From Rhodobacteraceae bacterium IMCC1335 (GTDB taxonomy: Bacteria; Pseudomonadota; Alphaproteobacteria; Rhodobacterales; Rhodobacteraceae): 64,000 nucleotides of DNA. Made by a program: the position numbers and the translations under genes. The DNA lies in assembly GCA_039640495.1 (NCBI GenBank), contig CP046864.1, positions 496,001 to 560,000 of the forward strand, in the 5' to 3' direction. The notes under the pieces are model-generated. The model was given only the letters and a program-made list of their open reading frames with translations. It was not told the DNA's origin and ran no database searches. This document shows, one piece after another, positions 54,510 through 64,000 of the stretch. How positions within the stretch are numbered: position 1 is the stretch's first letter; the number at the start of each line of letters is the position of its first letter.

Positions 54510-55769
54510 TTAGCGCGCCGCAATCGCCGCATAGCGCGCCGGGTCATAGGGGCGCATATCGATATTTGGCAAACGCCCAGTGATCAAATCTGCGATCAAT
54601 CGCCCGGTTTTAGGCCCTGCGGTTAACCCAACATGTTGGTGGCCAAAGGCGGTGTAAATCCCGCTGCTGGCCAGCTCTCCGATCAGCGGCAGACTGTCTG
54701 GGGTTGACGGTCGAAAGCCCATCCATTCTTCGCTGCTGTCATAGGTCATCTGTGGAAAAGCCTCTGCCATGCGGCGGCGCAGCAATTGAATTGGCGCTTT
54801 GCTGGGCCCCAGTTTAATCCCGCCAAACTCGACCGTACCGGCGCAGCGCAACCCGTCTTGCATCGGGGTCACTGCAAATTTTCCAGTTGTCATCATCATC
54901 GGATTGCGCGGCATCTGTGATGGGTTTTTAAACATCACGTGATATCCGCGTTCGGTTTCTAAGGGGATATTCAGCCCCAATTTTCCCATCAACTCTTTTG
55001 ACCAAATGCCGGCAGTGATCACGGCTTTGTCACAGTTAATCGGGCCCCCTTCGGTTAAAACGGATCGTATGCGCCCGTTTTGTTTTTCAAAACCCGTGAC
55101 GCTTGTTTGGCGAAACACGCCCCCTTGCGCTTCAAAGGCTTTGGCCAAAGCCGTGATATATCCCAAAGGGTTAAGAATATGCCCCTGGCCTTTCAAGATC
55201 GCCAAACATTGAATGGCAGGGCCCAAAGCTGGTTCTGCATCTTGCACATCTGCGCCGTTTAGAACGTCGGGCACCAGACCGGCCGCTTGTTTCAAATCCC
55301 ATGCATAGCGATCTTTTTGAAAGGCTTTGTGATCGCGATACGCGTAGCTGAATTGGCTGTCAGCGATCCAGCTTTCGGCCGAGCTGCCTCGTGCCAGTGC
55401 CTTATGTTGGTCGACAGCATCCAATACAATTGGGCCCAAAGCCGCGCTGGCAGCTTTGGCGCTGCTGTCATTGGCCTGTTGCAGGAATTTCCACAGCCAA
55501 GGCGCCAATTTGGGCAGATATTGCCATTTGATGAATAAAGGGCTGGCCGGGTTAAGCGCGTATTTCGGTAGCGCCTGCCAAAGACCCGGCGTGGTGACGG
55601 GCGTTACCGCCCATTGCGCCAGCAACCCAGCATTGCCAAATGAAGCCCCCATTCCAGGCGCTGTTTTATCGATTAAAATCACCCTATGGCCGCTGCGTTG
55701 CAACCAAAGCGCGCTGGACACGCCACAAATGCCCGCGCCAATTACCACAATCGGTAGCCCCATTGCCAT
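54510..55769 (-). CDS. D-amino-acid dehydrogenase-like FAD oxidoreductase (DadA type)
   Basis: A 419-residue DAO-family flavoprotein. The N-terminal dinucleotide fold is IVVIGAGICGVSSALWLQ, ending in DKTAPGMGASFGNAGLLA, and the C-terminal part has TAGIWSKELMGKLGLNIPLE and GFRPSTPDSLPLIGEL. Members oxidise D-amino acids to keto acids with ammonia release, delivering electrons to the membrane quinone pool. It is convergent with the Liv unit and divergent from gltX. It could be involved with the D-amino-acid genes at the left end only in the broad sense. Confidence 0.85.
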   Translation of the reverse strand: MAMGLPIVVIGAGICGVSSALWLQRSGHRVILIDKTAPGMGASFGNAGLLAQWAVTPVTTPGLWQALPKYALNPASPLFIKWQYLPKLAPWLWKFLQQANDSSAKAASAALGPIVLDAVDQHKALARGSSAESWIADSQFSYAYRDHKAFQKDRYAWDLKQAAGLVPDVLNGADVQDAEPALGPAIQCLAILKGQGHILNPLGYITALAKAFEAQGGVFRQTSVTGFEKQNGRIRSVLTEGGPINCDKAVITAGIWSKELMGKLGLNIPLETERGYHVMFKNPSQMPRNPMMMTTGKFAVTPMQDGLRCAGTVEFGGIKLGPSKAPIQLLRRRMAEAFPQMTYDSSEEWMGFRPSTPDSLPLIGELASSGIYTAFGHQHVGLTAGPKTGRLIADLITGRLPNIDMRPYDPARYAAIAAR

Positions 55770-55904
55770 TTCCCTTTGTCTTTGTTCCGACTAATTCGGA
55801 TTTCGCTACAGGGTGCAATGGTTTTTTCGCCCTTCTATAAAAAATCCGCCTTTGCTGGACAAATCCTTGGCGCTATGAAAAACGACCCTCAACAGGAGAT
55901 CAAA

Positions 55905-57230
55905 ATGACCATCACACGCTTTGCCCCTTCCCCGACCGGATATTTGCACGTTGGCAATATGCGCGCTGCTTTGATGAATTACCTGATTGCGCGCAAAGAT
56001 GACGGCCAGTTTATTTTACGCATCGACGATACGGATCCTGAACGCTCAAAGGAAAGCTTTGTTGAGGCGATCAAAGAAGATCTAACGTGGTTGGGCTTGC
56101 AATGGGATCGTATCGAGCGCCAATCCGAGCGTTTGGCCGCCTATGATGCAGCGGCGCAGCGCCTCAAAGATAGCGGGCGCCTTTATGAATGTTTTGAAAC
56201 TCCGGTCGAGCTGGATTTAAAACGCAAGAAACAACTGAATATGGGCAAGCCGCCTGTCTATGATCGCGCCGCGCTTGGCCTAAGCGCGGCTGAAAAAGCG
56301 GCGCTGCGCGCAGAACGGGGGCAGGGGCATTGGCGCTTTAAGCTAGAGCACCAGCGAATTGAATGGACCGATGCAATTTTGGGTGATATTTCAATCGACG
56401 CGGCCAGCGTGTCTGATCCGGTTTTGATCCGCGGCGATGGTCAATATCTTTATACTTTGGCCTCGGTTGTAGATGATATCGAAATGGAGATCACCAATGT
56501 GGTGCGCGGATCTGACCATGTGACCAATACGGCTACGCAAATTCAGATGATGCAGGCGCTTGGCGGGAATATCCCAAAATTTGGCCATCACTCATTGCTG
56601 ACAGGCCCGCTTGGCGAAGCCTTATCAAAACGGCTTGGCACCTTGGCTTTGCGCGATTTGCGATCCGAGGGCATCGCCCCTGCCGCTTTGATCAGCTTGA
56701 TGGCGCGTCTGGGATCCAGCCAACCGGTTGAGCTGCAAACCGATTTAGCTGCCGTGGCCGCCGGCTTCGAGCTGGCGCATTTTGGCTCTGCGCCGACCAA
56801 ATTGGATGTGCAGGATTTGCGTCCGTTGACGGCGCGCTATCTACAAACGCTACCGCTGGAAGATGTGGCTGATCAGATCGAGCGGTTGGGGGTTCCGGAT
56901 GAACTGGCCGCGCAATTCTGGCAGGTGACGCGCGAGAATATCACCACTTTGCATGATTTACCCGCCTGGTGGGAGTTGTTTTCGAAAGGCGCAGCCCCAG
57001 TAATCAACCCAGAAGACAAAGAATTTGTAGCGCAAGCGATGGCACTTTTGCCCGATGGCCCTTATGACGCGCAAAGCTGGTCATCTTGGACCGCAGACGT
57101 CAAGGCAGCGACAGGGCGCAAGGGCAAAAGCTTGTTTATGCCGCTGCGTTTGGCCTTAACGGGGCAAAGCCACGGGCCAGATATGTCGGCCGTGCTGCCT
57201 TTGCTGCAAGTTATCAACGCCAAGCCTTGA
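55905..57230 (+). CDS. gltX: Glutamyl-tRNA synthetase
   Basis: A 441-residue class I synthetase for glutamate. The HIGH-equivalent is PSPTGYLHVGNMRAAL and the KMSKS-like loop is EALSKRLG. DDTDPERSKESF and GKPPVYDRAALGLSAAEK are typical of the short alphaproteobacterial GltX. ATG at 55905 has AACAGGAGATCAAA before it; an upstream ATG at 55875 is less likely. The catalytic domain, with a shortened C-terminal, gives about 440 residues, which is normal for the group. Confidence 0.95.
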   Translation: MTITRFAPSPTGYLHVGNMRAALMNYLIARKDDGQFILRIDDTDPERSKESFVEAIKEDLTWLGLQWDRIERQSERLAAYDAAAQRLKDSGRLYECFETPVELDLKRKKQLNMGKPPVYDRAALGLSAAEKAALRAERGQGHWRFKLEHQRIEWTDAILGDISIDAASVSDPVLIRGDGQYLYTLASVVDDIEMEITNVVRGSDHVTNTATQIQMMQALGGNIPKFGHHSLLTGPLGEALSKRLGTLALRDLRSEGIAPAALISLMARLGSSQPVELQTDLAAVAAGFELAHFGSAPTKLDVQDLRPLTARYLQTLPLEDVADQIERLGVPDELAAQFWQVTRENITTLHDLPAWWELFSKGAAPVINPEDKEFVAQAMALLPDGPYDAQSWSSWTADVKAATGRKGKSLFMPLRLALTGQSHGPDMSAVLPLLQVINAKP

Positions 57231-57263
57231 ATGAGTAGGGTTTGGCATATGTGGCAGGTCTGA

Positions 57264-57578
57264 TTAATCAGGGGCTTTGACGTTCTCTACAAAAGCTTGC
57301 GTGAAGGCCTTTTGTTTTTCAGCGCTGGCATCGGTTTGATGCTGGGCTTTCCAAACCTCCATCGGCATGCCGTAAAACGCTTCACGCGCTTGGTCTTTTG
57401 ACATCTCAATCCCTCGGTCTTGGGCCGCCTCTTGATACCAACGCGAAAGGCAATTTCTGCAAAACCCTGCCAAGTTCATCAGGTCAATATTTTGAACATC
57501 TGGGCGCTTTTCCATCAAATGTGCGCGCAGAGCCCGAAAGGCGGCGGCGTCTAATTCAAGCTGCGTTTGATCATCCAT
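57264..57578 (-). CDS. DUF1244-family protein
   Basis: A 104-residue conserved protein with the DUF1244 core AAAFRALRAHLMEKRPDVQN, AGFCRNCLSRWYQEA and AREAFYGMPMEVWKAQH. The paired cysteines (FCRNC) could bind metal. No function is established for the family. ATG at 57578 is preferred because AAAGGA is correctly spaced, although 57584 is also possible. It converges with gltX. Confidence 0.85.
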   Translation of the reverse strand: MDDQTQLELDAAAFRALRAHLMEKRPDVQNIDLMNLAGFCRNCLSRWYQEAAQDRGIEMSKDQAREAFYGMPMEVWKAQHQTDASAEKQKAFTQAFVENVKAPD

Positions 57579-57885
57579 GGTCATTTCCTTTGCCAAACAC
57601 GCGGCATATTATGCGCGATTTCTTGTACGTCCTCCCCAATCTCCTAACTTAGTTCCCGCTTGGCTCGCAAGCGCTTTAAAGCGATCTGCCTTTTGAATAA
57701 AGCGTTGGTCGCAAGTTGCAGTAAGGATAACGGTTGTGATTGTTGAAATTCTTCGCCATAAGCGCAGCAGAAATGTTAACGCTAACAGCTTGCCTCAAAC
57801 TGGATCTCTGATCTTAATTTCTTGCTGGTGGCTTGGCGGAGCGCAAGATTATAAGAGACGCCAAAGGGATTGAAGGGAATACATC

Positions 57886-59331
57886 ATGAGACGCCTGCGC
57901 AATGTAAAAATTGTAGCCACGCTGGGGCCTGCCTCGCAAAGTTATGACATGATCCGCGCTTTACATGAAGCAGGGGCAGATGTTTTTCGGTTGAATATGA
58001 GCCATGGCACGCATGCCGAGATCGCCGAACGTCATAAAATCATCCGCAAGGTTGAAGATGACCTGTCCAGCCCGATCGCCATTTTGGCCGATTTACAAGG
58101 CCCAAAATTGCGGGTCGGAGAATTTGCCTCAGGCGCTGAAGATTTGGTCGAAGGAGATCGGTTCCGGGTGGATCTTGATCCGGCGGCGGGGGATAAAACC
58201 CGCGTACAACTGCCCCATGAAGAGATTTTTTCAGCGCTTAAACTGGGAGCTCATCTGCTAGTGAATGATGGAAAAATCAAATTGAAAGTGGAAGAGTGCG
58301 GCGCCGATTTTGCCGATTGTCGGGTGTTGAACGGTGGGACGATTTCAAACCGCAAGGGCGTGAATGTGCCGGATGTGGTTTTGCCTTTGGCAGCTTTGTC
58401 AGAAAAAGATCGCGCCGATTTAGATTTCGTCTGCGATTTGGGCGTGGATTGGTTGGCCTTGTCTTTTGTGCAGCGCCCGGAAGATTTAACCGAGGCGCGC
58501 GAATTGGTGCGCGGTCGCGCGGCCTTGCTTTCAAAAATTGAAAAACCTTCAGCGGTTGAGCAATTTGACGCGATTTTGAAAGTTTCTGATGGCATTATGG
58601 TGGCGCGCGGAGATCTTGGGGTGGAATTACCGGTACAGAATGTGCCGCCGATCCAGAAGCGTTTGGTGCGCAAATGTCGCGCAGCGGCGAAACCGGTGAT
58701 TGTGGCCACGCAAATGCTGGAGTCGATGATTGAGAGCCCAATGCCCACGCGGGCTGAAGTGTCTGATGTGGCCACGGCGATTTACGAAGGCTCGGATGCG
58801 ATTATGCTATCAGCTGAATCGGCAGCCGGTGGCTATCCAGTTGAGGCCGTGACCACAATGAACAATGTCGCAGTCGAGGTGGAAAGCGATCCAACTTATA
58901 CTGAAATTTTGGAATCCTCGCGCAAAGCCAAACGCCATACGGTGGCAGATGCGATTGTCGCCGCGGCGCGGGAAATTGCCGAAACCACGGATGTGAAGGC
59001 GATATGCTGCTATACGCAATCGGGCACAACCGCGCTGTTAACCGCGCGCGAGCGTCCGCGTGTGCCCATTATTGCGATGACGTCAGAAATCGGAACGTCG
59101 CGGCGTTTGGCGCTAAGCTGGGGTATCAATTGTGTGCGCTCAGGCCCCAAAGAACGCTTTAAGGAAGCGGTGGTCAGCGCCGTGCGGGCAGCGTTGTCAC
59201 AAGGGTTTGCCGAAGAAAATGATCAGGTGGTTGTAACAGCGGGTGTGCCGTTCAATATTCCGGGCACCACGAATATTTTGCGTGTGGCACCGTGCAATGA
59301 GCGGATGATTTATTCCACCGATCCAGAATAG
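57886..59331 (+). CDS. pyk: Pyruvate kinase
   Basis: A 481-residue glycolytic kinase converting phosphoenolpyruvate and ADP to pyruvate and ATP. VATLGPASQS, FRLNMSHG, ILADLQGPKLRVG, the catalytic LLSKIEKPSAVE lysine, MVARGDLGVELP and ATQMLESM are intact. ATG at 57886 follows GAAGGGAATACATC. The 290-base upstream gap should hold its promoter; nothing specific was identified. No terminator was noted before rpmI. Confidence 0.97.
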   Translation: MRRLRNVKIVATLGPASQSYDMIRALHEAGADVFRLNMSHGTHAEIAERHKIIRKVEDDLSSPIAILADLQGPKLRVGEFASGAEDLVEGDRFRVDLDPAAGDKTRVQLPHEEIFSALKLGAHLLVNDGKIKLKVEECGADFADCRVLNGGTISNRKGVNVPDVVLPLAALSEKDRADLDFVCDLGVDWLALSFVQRPEDLTEARELVRGRAALLSKIEKPSAVEQFDAILKVSDGIMVARGDLGVELPVQNVPPIQKRLVRKCRAAAKPVIVATQMLESMIESPMPTRAEVSDVATAIYEGSDAIMLSAESAAGGYPVEAVTTMNNVAVEVESDPTYTEILESSRKAKRHTVADAIVAAAREIAETTDVKAICCYTQSGTTALLTARERPRVPIIAMTSEIGTSRRLALSWGINCVRSGPKERFKEAVVSAVRAALSQGFAEENDQVVVTAGVPFNIPGTTNILRVAPCNERMIYSTDPE

Positions 59332-59451
59332 CCCGATTTGCACTTGCGCTTATAGAAAGAGCGCCCTATATCGGCATCTCTTCAACGTGGCCGGCCGAAA
59401 GGGCATGCCGAGTCGCGTATAAACCGACCTTTGTTAAGACAGGAGACGGAA

Positions 59452-59652
59452 ATGCCTAAGATGAAGACCAAATCGAGCTGCAAAAAGCGGTTCAAAGTCA
59501 CCGCGAATGGCCGTGTGAAAACCGGTCAAGCCGGCAAACGCCACGGAATGATCAAACGGACCCGTAAATTTATCCGCAACGCCCGCGGCACAACAGTGAT
59601 GTCAACGCCTGACGAAAGAATCGTCAAGTCGATGATGCCCTATTCGCGCTGA
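59452..59652 (+). CDS. rpmI: 50S ribosomal protein bL35
   Basis: A 66-residue basic ribosomal protein beginning [18 protein letters not shown], with [20 protein letters not shown] at 59452 is preceded by CAGGAGACGGAA. It is followed after 12 bases by rplT, the usual operon. Confidence 0.98.
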   Translation: MPKMKTKSSCKKRFKVTANGRVKTGQAGKRHGMIKRTRKFIRNARGTTVMSTPDERIVKSMMPYSR

Positions 59653-59664
59653 GGAGGATAAGAT

Positions 59665-60027
59665 ATGTCACGCGTTAAAGGTGGTACCGTAACCCACGCC
59701 CGTCACAAGAAAATCGTAAAAGCTGCAAAAGGCTATTATGGACGCCGTAAAAACACGTTTAAAGTCGCGGCGCAGGCGGTTGATAAAGCCAATCAATATG
59801 CAACTCGCGACCGGCATAACCGGAAGCGCAACTTCCGGGCATTGTGGATCCAGCGGATCAACGCGGCCGTGCGTAGCAATGATGAGGCGATGACCTATTC
59901 GCGCTTTATCAATGGGCTTGGACTGGCCGGTATCGAAGTTGACCGGAAGGTTCTGGCCGATCTGGCCGTGCATGAGCCGGCAGCGTTTGAGGCAATTGTC
60001 TTGCAAGCCAAGGCGGCCTTGGCCTAA
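59665..60027 (+). CDS. rplT: 50S ribosomal protein bL20
   Basis: A 120-residue ribosomal protein of the large subunit, starting [18 protein letters not shown] and containing [16 protein letters not shown] and [18 protein letters not shown]. In many bacteria it represses its operon by binding the leader; that leader (59332-59451) was not analysed for a matching structure. A clear terminator follows. Confidence 0.98.
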   Translation: MSRVKGGTVTHARHKKIVKAAKGYYGRRKNTFKVAAQAVDKANQYATRDRHNRKRNFRALWIQRINAAVRSNDEAMTYSRFINGLGLAGIEVDRKVLADLAVHEPAAFEAIVLQAKAALA

Positions 60028-60051
60028 GCCAGCGTTTAAAAACCGAGTTTC

Positions 60052-60085
60052 AAAGCACTTCAAACAGCGTTTGCGGTGCTTTTTT
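60052..60085 (+). terminator. Rho-independent terminator after rpmI-rplT
   Basis: AAAGCAC (60052-60058) pairs with GTGCTTT (60076-60082), and inner CAAAC (60061-60065) with GTTTG (60069-60073), followed by six Ts. It separates rplT from pheS, so pheS needs its own promoter in the next 140 bases. Confidence 0.9.
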
Positions 60086-60222
60086 ATGTCGGCAAAGGCC
60101 ACCAATTTGATCGGAGGCTTTCTTATTTCACAAAGCCTGCCAGGCTTGGGGCTGAGCTGCTAAGCGGGTTGCACCCGGTTCCAAATATGATAGCAGAGGG
60201 CGTCTGGAAATGGAGAAGATCT

Positions 60223-61293
60223 ATGGATGGTCTACGCGAAAAATATATAGCGGCGATCGCGGCTGCGCAGGATGAAAGCGCCTTGGAAGAAACCCGCCTC
60301 GCAGCAGTTGGAAAAAAAGGCGAGGTCAGTCTGAAGCTGCGCGAATTGGGTAAGATGACACCCGAAGAGCGGCAAGTGGCGGGCCCGGCGCTGAACGCGT
60401 TAAAAGAAGAGCTGAATTCGGCGCTGACGGCGCGTAAAGCTGCGCTGGCTGATGCCGCGTTGGACGAGCGTCTGCGCACTGAATGGTTGGACGTTACTTT
60501 GCCAGCGCGCGATCAGCGCCGCGGTACGATCCATCCGATTTCGCAGGTAACCGAAGAAGTCACGGCGATTTTTGCCGATATGGGTTTCGGCGTGGCTGAA
60601 GGCCCGCGGATTGATACAGATTGGTATAATTTTGACGCGTTGAATATCCCCGGGCATCACCCGGCGCGGGCTGAAATGGATACGTTTTACATGCATCGCG
60701 CAGAGGGTGATGATCGCCCCCCCCACGTGCTGCGCACGCATACCAGCCCGGTACAAATTCGGACGATGGAAAAAACGGGCGCGCCAGTGCGGGTGATTTG
60801 CCCGGGCGGCGTGTATCGCGCAGATTATGATCAGACCCATACCCCGATGTTTCATCAGGTAGAAGGTTTGGCAATTGATAAAGATATTTCCATGGCCAAT
60901 CTCAAATGGGTTTTGGAAGAATTTGTAAAAGCCTATTTTGAAGTTGAGGATGTTGAGTTGCGATTCCGCGCCTCGCATTTCCCGTTTACGGAACCTTCAG
61001 CCGAGGTGGATATCCGTTGCAGTTGGGCCGGCGGGCAGTTGAAAGTTGGCGAGGGTGATGACTGGCTGGAAATTCTGGGCTCTGGCATGGTGCATCCCAA
61101 AGTGCTGCAAGCCGGTGGCATCGATCCGGAGCAGTGGCAGGGGTTCGCCTTTGGTATGGGCATCGATCGCATCGCCATGCTGAAATATGGAATTCCGGAT
61201 TTACGGGCATTCTTCGATAGTGATTTACGATGGCTGCGTCATTACGGGTTTTCCAGCCTAGATCAGCCCAATTTACACGGAGGCCTGTCATGA
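60223..61293 (+). CDS. pheS: Phenylalanyl-tRNA synthetase alpha subunit
   Basis: A 356-residue class II catalytic subunit. Its N-terminal coiled coil ([20 protein letters not shown]) is followed by motif 2 in [14 protein letters not shown] and the [18 protein letters not shown] core, with the C-terminal [18 protein letters not shown] motif 3. ATG at 60223 gives the normal length and has GGAGAAGATCT before it. It overlaps pheT by ATGA at 61290-61293. Confidence 0.97.
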   Translation: MDGLREKYIAAIAAAQDESALEETRLAAVGKKGEVSLKLRELGKMTPEERQVAGPALNALKEELNSALTARKAALADAALDERLRTEWLDVTLPARDQRRGTIHPISQVTEEVTAIFADMGFGVAEGPRIDTDWYNFDALNIPGHHPARAEMDTFYMHRAEGDDRPPHVLRTHTSPVQIRTMEKTGAPVRVICPGGVYRADYDQTHTPMFHQVEGLAIDKDISMANLKWVLEEFVKAYFEVEDVELRFRASHFPFTEPSAEVDIRCSWAGGQLKVGEGDDWLEILGSGMVHPKVLQAGGIDPEQWQGFAFGMGIDRIAMLKYGIPDLRAFFDSDLRWLRHYGFSSLDQPNLHGGLS

Positions 61294-63689
61294 AGTTCAC
61301 GCTCTCTTGGCTGAAAGAGCATCTGGAAACTGATGCTGCATTAGACGATATTTTATACGCCTTGACCGATCTCGGGCTTGAAGTGGAAGAGGTGTCAAAC
61401 CCGGCGGATCGGTTGAGTGATTTCCGCATTGGCAAGGTGATTGCGGCCGAGCAACACCCGGATGCGGATAAACTGCGCGTCTGCCAAGTAAGCACTGATC
61501 AGGGTGAGTTGCAGATTATTTGCGGCGCGCCAAATGCGCGCGCGGGCATCACCGTGGTGGTTGCCACGCCGGGAACCTATGTGCCAGGCATAGATACTAC
61601 GATCGGGGTCGGCAAAATTCGCGGTGTCGAAAGCTTTGGCATGATGTGTTCCGAGCGCGAAATGGAATTAAGCGACGAGCATGACGGGATTATTGAATTG
61701 CCATCTGGCGAAGTCGGGCAAAGTTTTGTCGATTATTTGGCTGAAAATGATCCATCGAAAGTGGATACAGTGATTGAAATTGCGATCACGCCAAATCGCC
61801 CAGATGCGCTGGGCGTGCGGGGGATTGCGCGCGATTTGGCCGCCCGCGGGCTGGGCGCGTTGAAACCCTATCCGGTCGAACCGGTTATGGGCCAGTTTCC
61901 CTGCCCAATCTCGGTTACGATTGATGAGGATACGCAAGCGCAATGCCCGGTGTTTTTTGGCCGGGTTATTCGCGGGGTCAAAAATGGCCCCAGCCCTGCC
62001 TGGTTGCAAGATCGGCTGAAAGCGATCGGCCTGCGTCCGATCTCGGCGCTGGTCGATATCACGAATTTTTTCACCTATGATAACAACCGGCCCTTGCACG
62101 TGTTTGATGCGGATAAGGTTGAAGGTTCAGCCTTGCGTGTCCACCGCGCGACGGGCGGCGAAGTTTTCGCCGCTTTGGATGATAAAGAATATACTTTGAG
62201 CGAAGGTATGACGGTGATTTCCGATGCCGCCGGGGTGGAAAGCTTGGGCGGAATTATGGGGGGATTGCATAGTGGCTGCTCTGAGAGCACAACGTCTGTG
62301 TTTCTGGAAGCGGCGTTTTTTGAAACGGTGCGTACCGCCCATACGGGGCGCGCGTTGAAAATTAACTCTGATGCGCGTTATCGGTTTGAACGCGGTATCG
62401 ATCCGGCTTGGACACCCTTAGGCGTTGAATCTGCCACGGCGATGATCCTAGATTTATGCGGCGGTGAAGCCTCTGAGGTGGTGATGGCGGGAGCGATGCC
62501 AGATCATGCGCGCGCCTATCGGTTGGATACGGATCGTATTCAATCTTTGGTTGGTATGGAAATCCCCGAGGCTACGCAGCGCCAAAGCCTGACAGCGCTT
62601 GGCTTTGTGCTGGATGGCAAAACGGCGCATGTGCCCAGTTGGCGCCCGGATGTTCTGGGCGAGGCGGATTTGGTGGAAGAGGTTGCGCGGATAGCCTCCT
62701 TAACAAAATTGCAGGGCAAGCCCTTGCCCCGGGTCTTACCAGGTGTGCCCAAACCGATTTTATCGCCCGTGCAAAAACGCGAGCAAGCTGCCCGGCGCGC
62801 AGGCGCGGCTTTGGGCTTTCACGAATGCGTAAGCTATTCATTTATCGATCAAGCCGCCGCCGCGCTTTTTGGCGCTGGTAGTGATGCAACCCGGCTTGAA
62901 AACCCGATCAGCGCGGATATGAGCCATATGCGCCCTGATCTGTTGCCCGGGCTATTGGCTGCCGCCCGGCGCAACCAAGCGCGGGGGTTTGCAGATCTTG
63001 CCTTGTTTGAAATTGGCCCCGTCTTTAGCGGCGGTGAACCCGAGGAACAAGATTTGCAAATTGCTGGTCTTTTGATTGGGCGCAGCGCTCCCAAAGACGT
63101 GCATGCCTCTGATCGCGATGTGGATCTTTTTGACGTTAAAGCCGATGCTCTGGCGATTCTTGGTGCAATTGGAGCGCCTGCGAAAACGCAGATACGGCGC
63201 GGCGCGGCTTCCTGGTGGCATCCGGGGCGGCATGGTCAGATTTGTTTGGGTCCGAAAAAAACATTGGCGGTATTTGGTGAGCTGCATCCCAAAATATTGG
63301 CGGCTTTTGACATTAAAGGGCCGGCCGTTGCCTTCACCATTTGGCCCAATGAGGTGCCTTTGCCGCGCAACAGCTCGGCCACGCGGCCCGCACTGGAATT
63401 AAAAGATTTACAAGCGGTCGAGCGTGATTTTGCTTTTGTCGTCGATCATAAAACTGAGGCAATGGATTTGGTAAACGCGGCGCAAGGCGCGGATAAAACG
63501 CTGATTACCGATGTGCGCGTGTTCGACGAATTTATCGGTGGCAGCTTGGGGGTTGATCGAAAATCAATCGCTATTCGCGTGCGCTTACAGCCCATAAAGG
63601 TGACGCTGACAGATGCCGAGATTGAAGCCGTGGGGTCCAAAATTGTGGCCAAAGTGGCCTCTGCAACGGGCGGCGTTTTACGGGTGTAA
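61290..63689 (+). CDS. pheT: Phenylalanyl-tRNA synthetase beta subunit
   Basis: A 799-residue beta subunit with the tRNA-binding and editing domains. The start [16 protein letters not shown] is followed by the N-terminal OB domain ([20 protein letters not shown]), the B3/B4 editing region ([16 protein letters not shown]), the B5 domain and an FDX-ACB C-terminal domain ([20 protein letters not shown]). Length and order are normal. Translation is coupled to pheS by the ATGA overlap. Confidence 0.97.
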   Translation: MKFTLSWLKEHLETDAALDDILYALTDLGLEVEEVSNPADRLSDFRIGKVIAAEQHPDADKLRVCQVSTDQGELQIICGAPNARAGITVVVATPGTYVPGIDTTIGVGKIRGVESFGMMCSEREMELSDEHDGIIELPSGEVGQSFVDYLAENDPSKVDTVIEIAITPNRPDALGVRGIARDLAARGLGALKPYPVEPVMGQFPCPISVTIDEDTQAQCPVFFGRVIRGVKNGPSPAWLQDRLKAIGLRPISALVDITNFFTYDNNRPLHVFDADKVEGSALRVHRATGGEVFAALDDKEYTLSEGMTVISDAAGVESLGGIMGGLHSGCSESTTSVFLEAAFFETVRTAHTGRALKINSDARYRFERGIDPAWTPLGVESATAMILDLCGGEASEVVMAGAMPDHARAYRLDTDRIQSLVGMEIPEATQRQSLTALGFVLDGKTAHVPSWRPDVLGEADLVEEVARIASLTKLQGKPLPRVLPGVPKPILSPVQKREQAARRAGAALGFHECVSYSFIDQAAAALFGAGSDATRLENPISADMSHMRPDLLPGLLAAARRNQARGFADLALFEIGPVFSGGEPEEQDLQIAGLLIGRSAPKDVHASDRDVDLFDVKADALAILGAIGAPAKTQIRRGAASWWHPGRHGQICLGPKKTLAVFGELHPKILAAFDIKGPAVAFTIWPNEVPLPRNSSATRPALELKDLQAVERDFAFVVDHKTEAMDLVNAAQGADKTLITDVRVFDEFIGGSLGVDRKSIAIRVRLQPIKVTLTDAEIEAVGSKIVAKVASATGGVLRV

Positions 63690-63733
63690 ACTGCAAATTT
63701 GCCTAAGTATAACCTTTGGATGAGGAAACGGCC

Positions 63734-64000
63734 ATGATGCTAACAGTTTATTTATCTGGTGAAATTCATACAGATTGGCGCGATCAAATCGCGCATGGTG
63801 CGCGGGATCTTAATGTTGTGTTTACCGGCCCGGTCACGGATCATGCCGCCAGTGATGATTGCGGCGTTGCCATTTTGGGCGCAGAATCCAACAAGTTTTG
63901 GCACGATCACAAAGGCGCAAAGTTGAACGCGATGCGCACCCGTAAAGGCATCGAAGAGGCTGATATTGTGGTGGTTCGCTTTGGCGAGAAATATAAGCAA
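63734..64000 (+). CDS. YtoQ-family protein, 3' partial
   Basis: The frame from ATG 63734 encodes MMLTVYLSGEIHTDWRDQIA, then TGPVTDHAASDDCGVAILGA and EEADIVVVRFGEKYKQ, and runs off the end of the window. These segments match the YtoQ family, whose function is unknown but whose fold is nucleoside 2-deoxyribosyltransferase-like. AGGAAACGGCC precedes the start. The last residues are missing. Confidence 0.9.
   Translation, partial: MMLTVYLSGEIHTDWRDQIAHGARDLNVVFTGPVTDHAASDDCGVAILGAESNKFWHDHKGAKLNAMRTRKGIEEADIVVVRFGEKYKQ

Noticed and set aside
60086..60222. An attenuator leader peptide for pheST
   Set aside because: The short open frame contains only one phenylalanine and no terminator/antiterminator pair was recognised.

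Overview
The window looks like a chromosomal segment of a Rhodobacterales alphaproteobacterium of the marine Roseobacter group. The evidence is a class II cobalamin-dependent ribonucleotide reductase, an Mcl1-type malyl-CoA lyase, a short hisG paired with hisZ, several proteins of types common in this order (DUF1489, DUF1244, YtoQ, SseB-like, a short RNase E/G-like protein), and moderate G+C by eye. The lineage is inferred; a low-GC pelagic relative such as Planktomarina/RCA would fit but was not tested. No tRNA, rRNA, CRISPR array, insertion sequence or complete prophage was seen.

Layout, left to right. 1-5.5 kb: end of a YgjP-like metallopeptidase gene, a GntR regulator, accA, mcl1, and a D-amino-acid pair (dgcA-like racemase plus D-amino-acid transaminase). 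6.1-10.9 kb: a tandem glycine riboswitch followed by gcvT-gcvH-gcvP. 11-13.8 kb: xylB-xylA. 13.8-14.7 kb: a decayed stretch with a NIF3/YqfO-like gene fragment, a nine-copy heptamer repeat and a small winged-helix gene. 15-25.6 kb: a reductive pyrimidine (or hydantoin-type) catabolic cluster: an NMT1/THI5-type ABC transporter, dihydropyrimidinase, N-carbamoyl amidohydrolase, two tandem RutR-like TetR regulators, and preA/preT. Two RutR-box-like palindromes lie at its two control regions.

25.7-41.5 kb is mostly housekeeping: an EamA exporter, an RNase E/G-like protein, maf, infA, a cold-shock protein, an inositol monophosphatase-like protein, slyX, an exported 18-unit MORN protein, an FeS-type photolyase with an SDR, hisS-hisZ-hisG, DUF1489, nrdJ and a lipoprotein. 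At 41.5-42.4 kb are two broken genes: a phage tape-measure C-terminal fragment and a frameshifted uracil-DNA glycosylase-like gene.

43-54.5 kb holds the most system-like block. A soluble PAS hybrid histidine kinase and an OmpR-type regulator are divergent from a seven-gene unit: FadD-like acyl-CoA ligase, LivG, LivH, LivM, binding protein, LivF, and a PaaK-like adenylate-forming protein. This suggests uptake of an organic acid coupled to CoA activation under two-component control; the substrate cannot be read from sequence. The rest (54.5-64 kb) is a D-amino-acid dehydrogenase-like oxidase, gltX, DUF1244, pyk, rpmI-rplT, pheS-pheT and a YtoQ-family gene running off the end.
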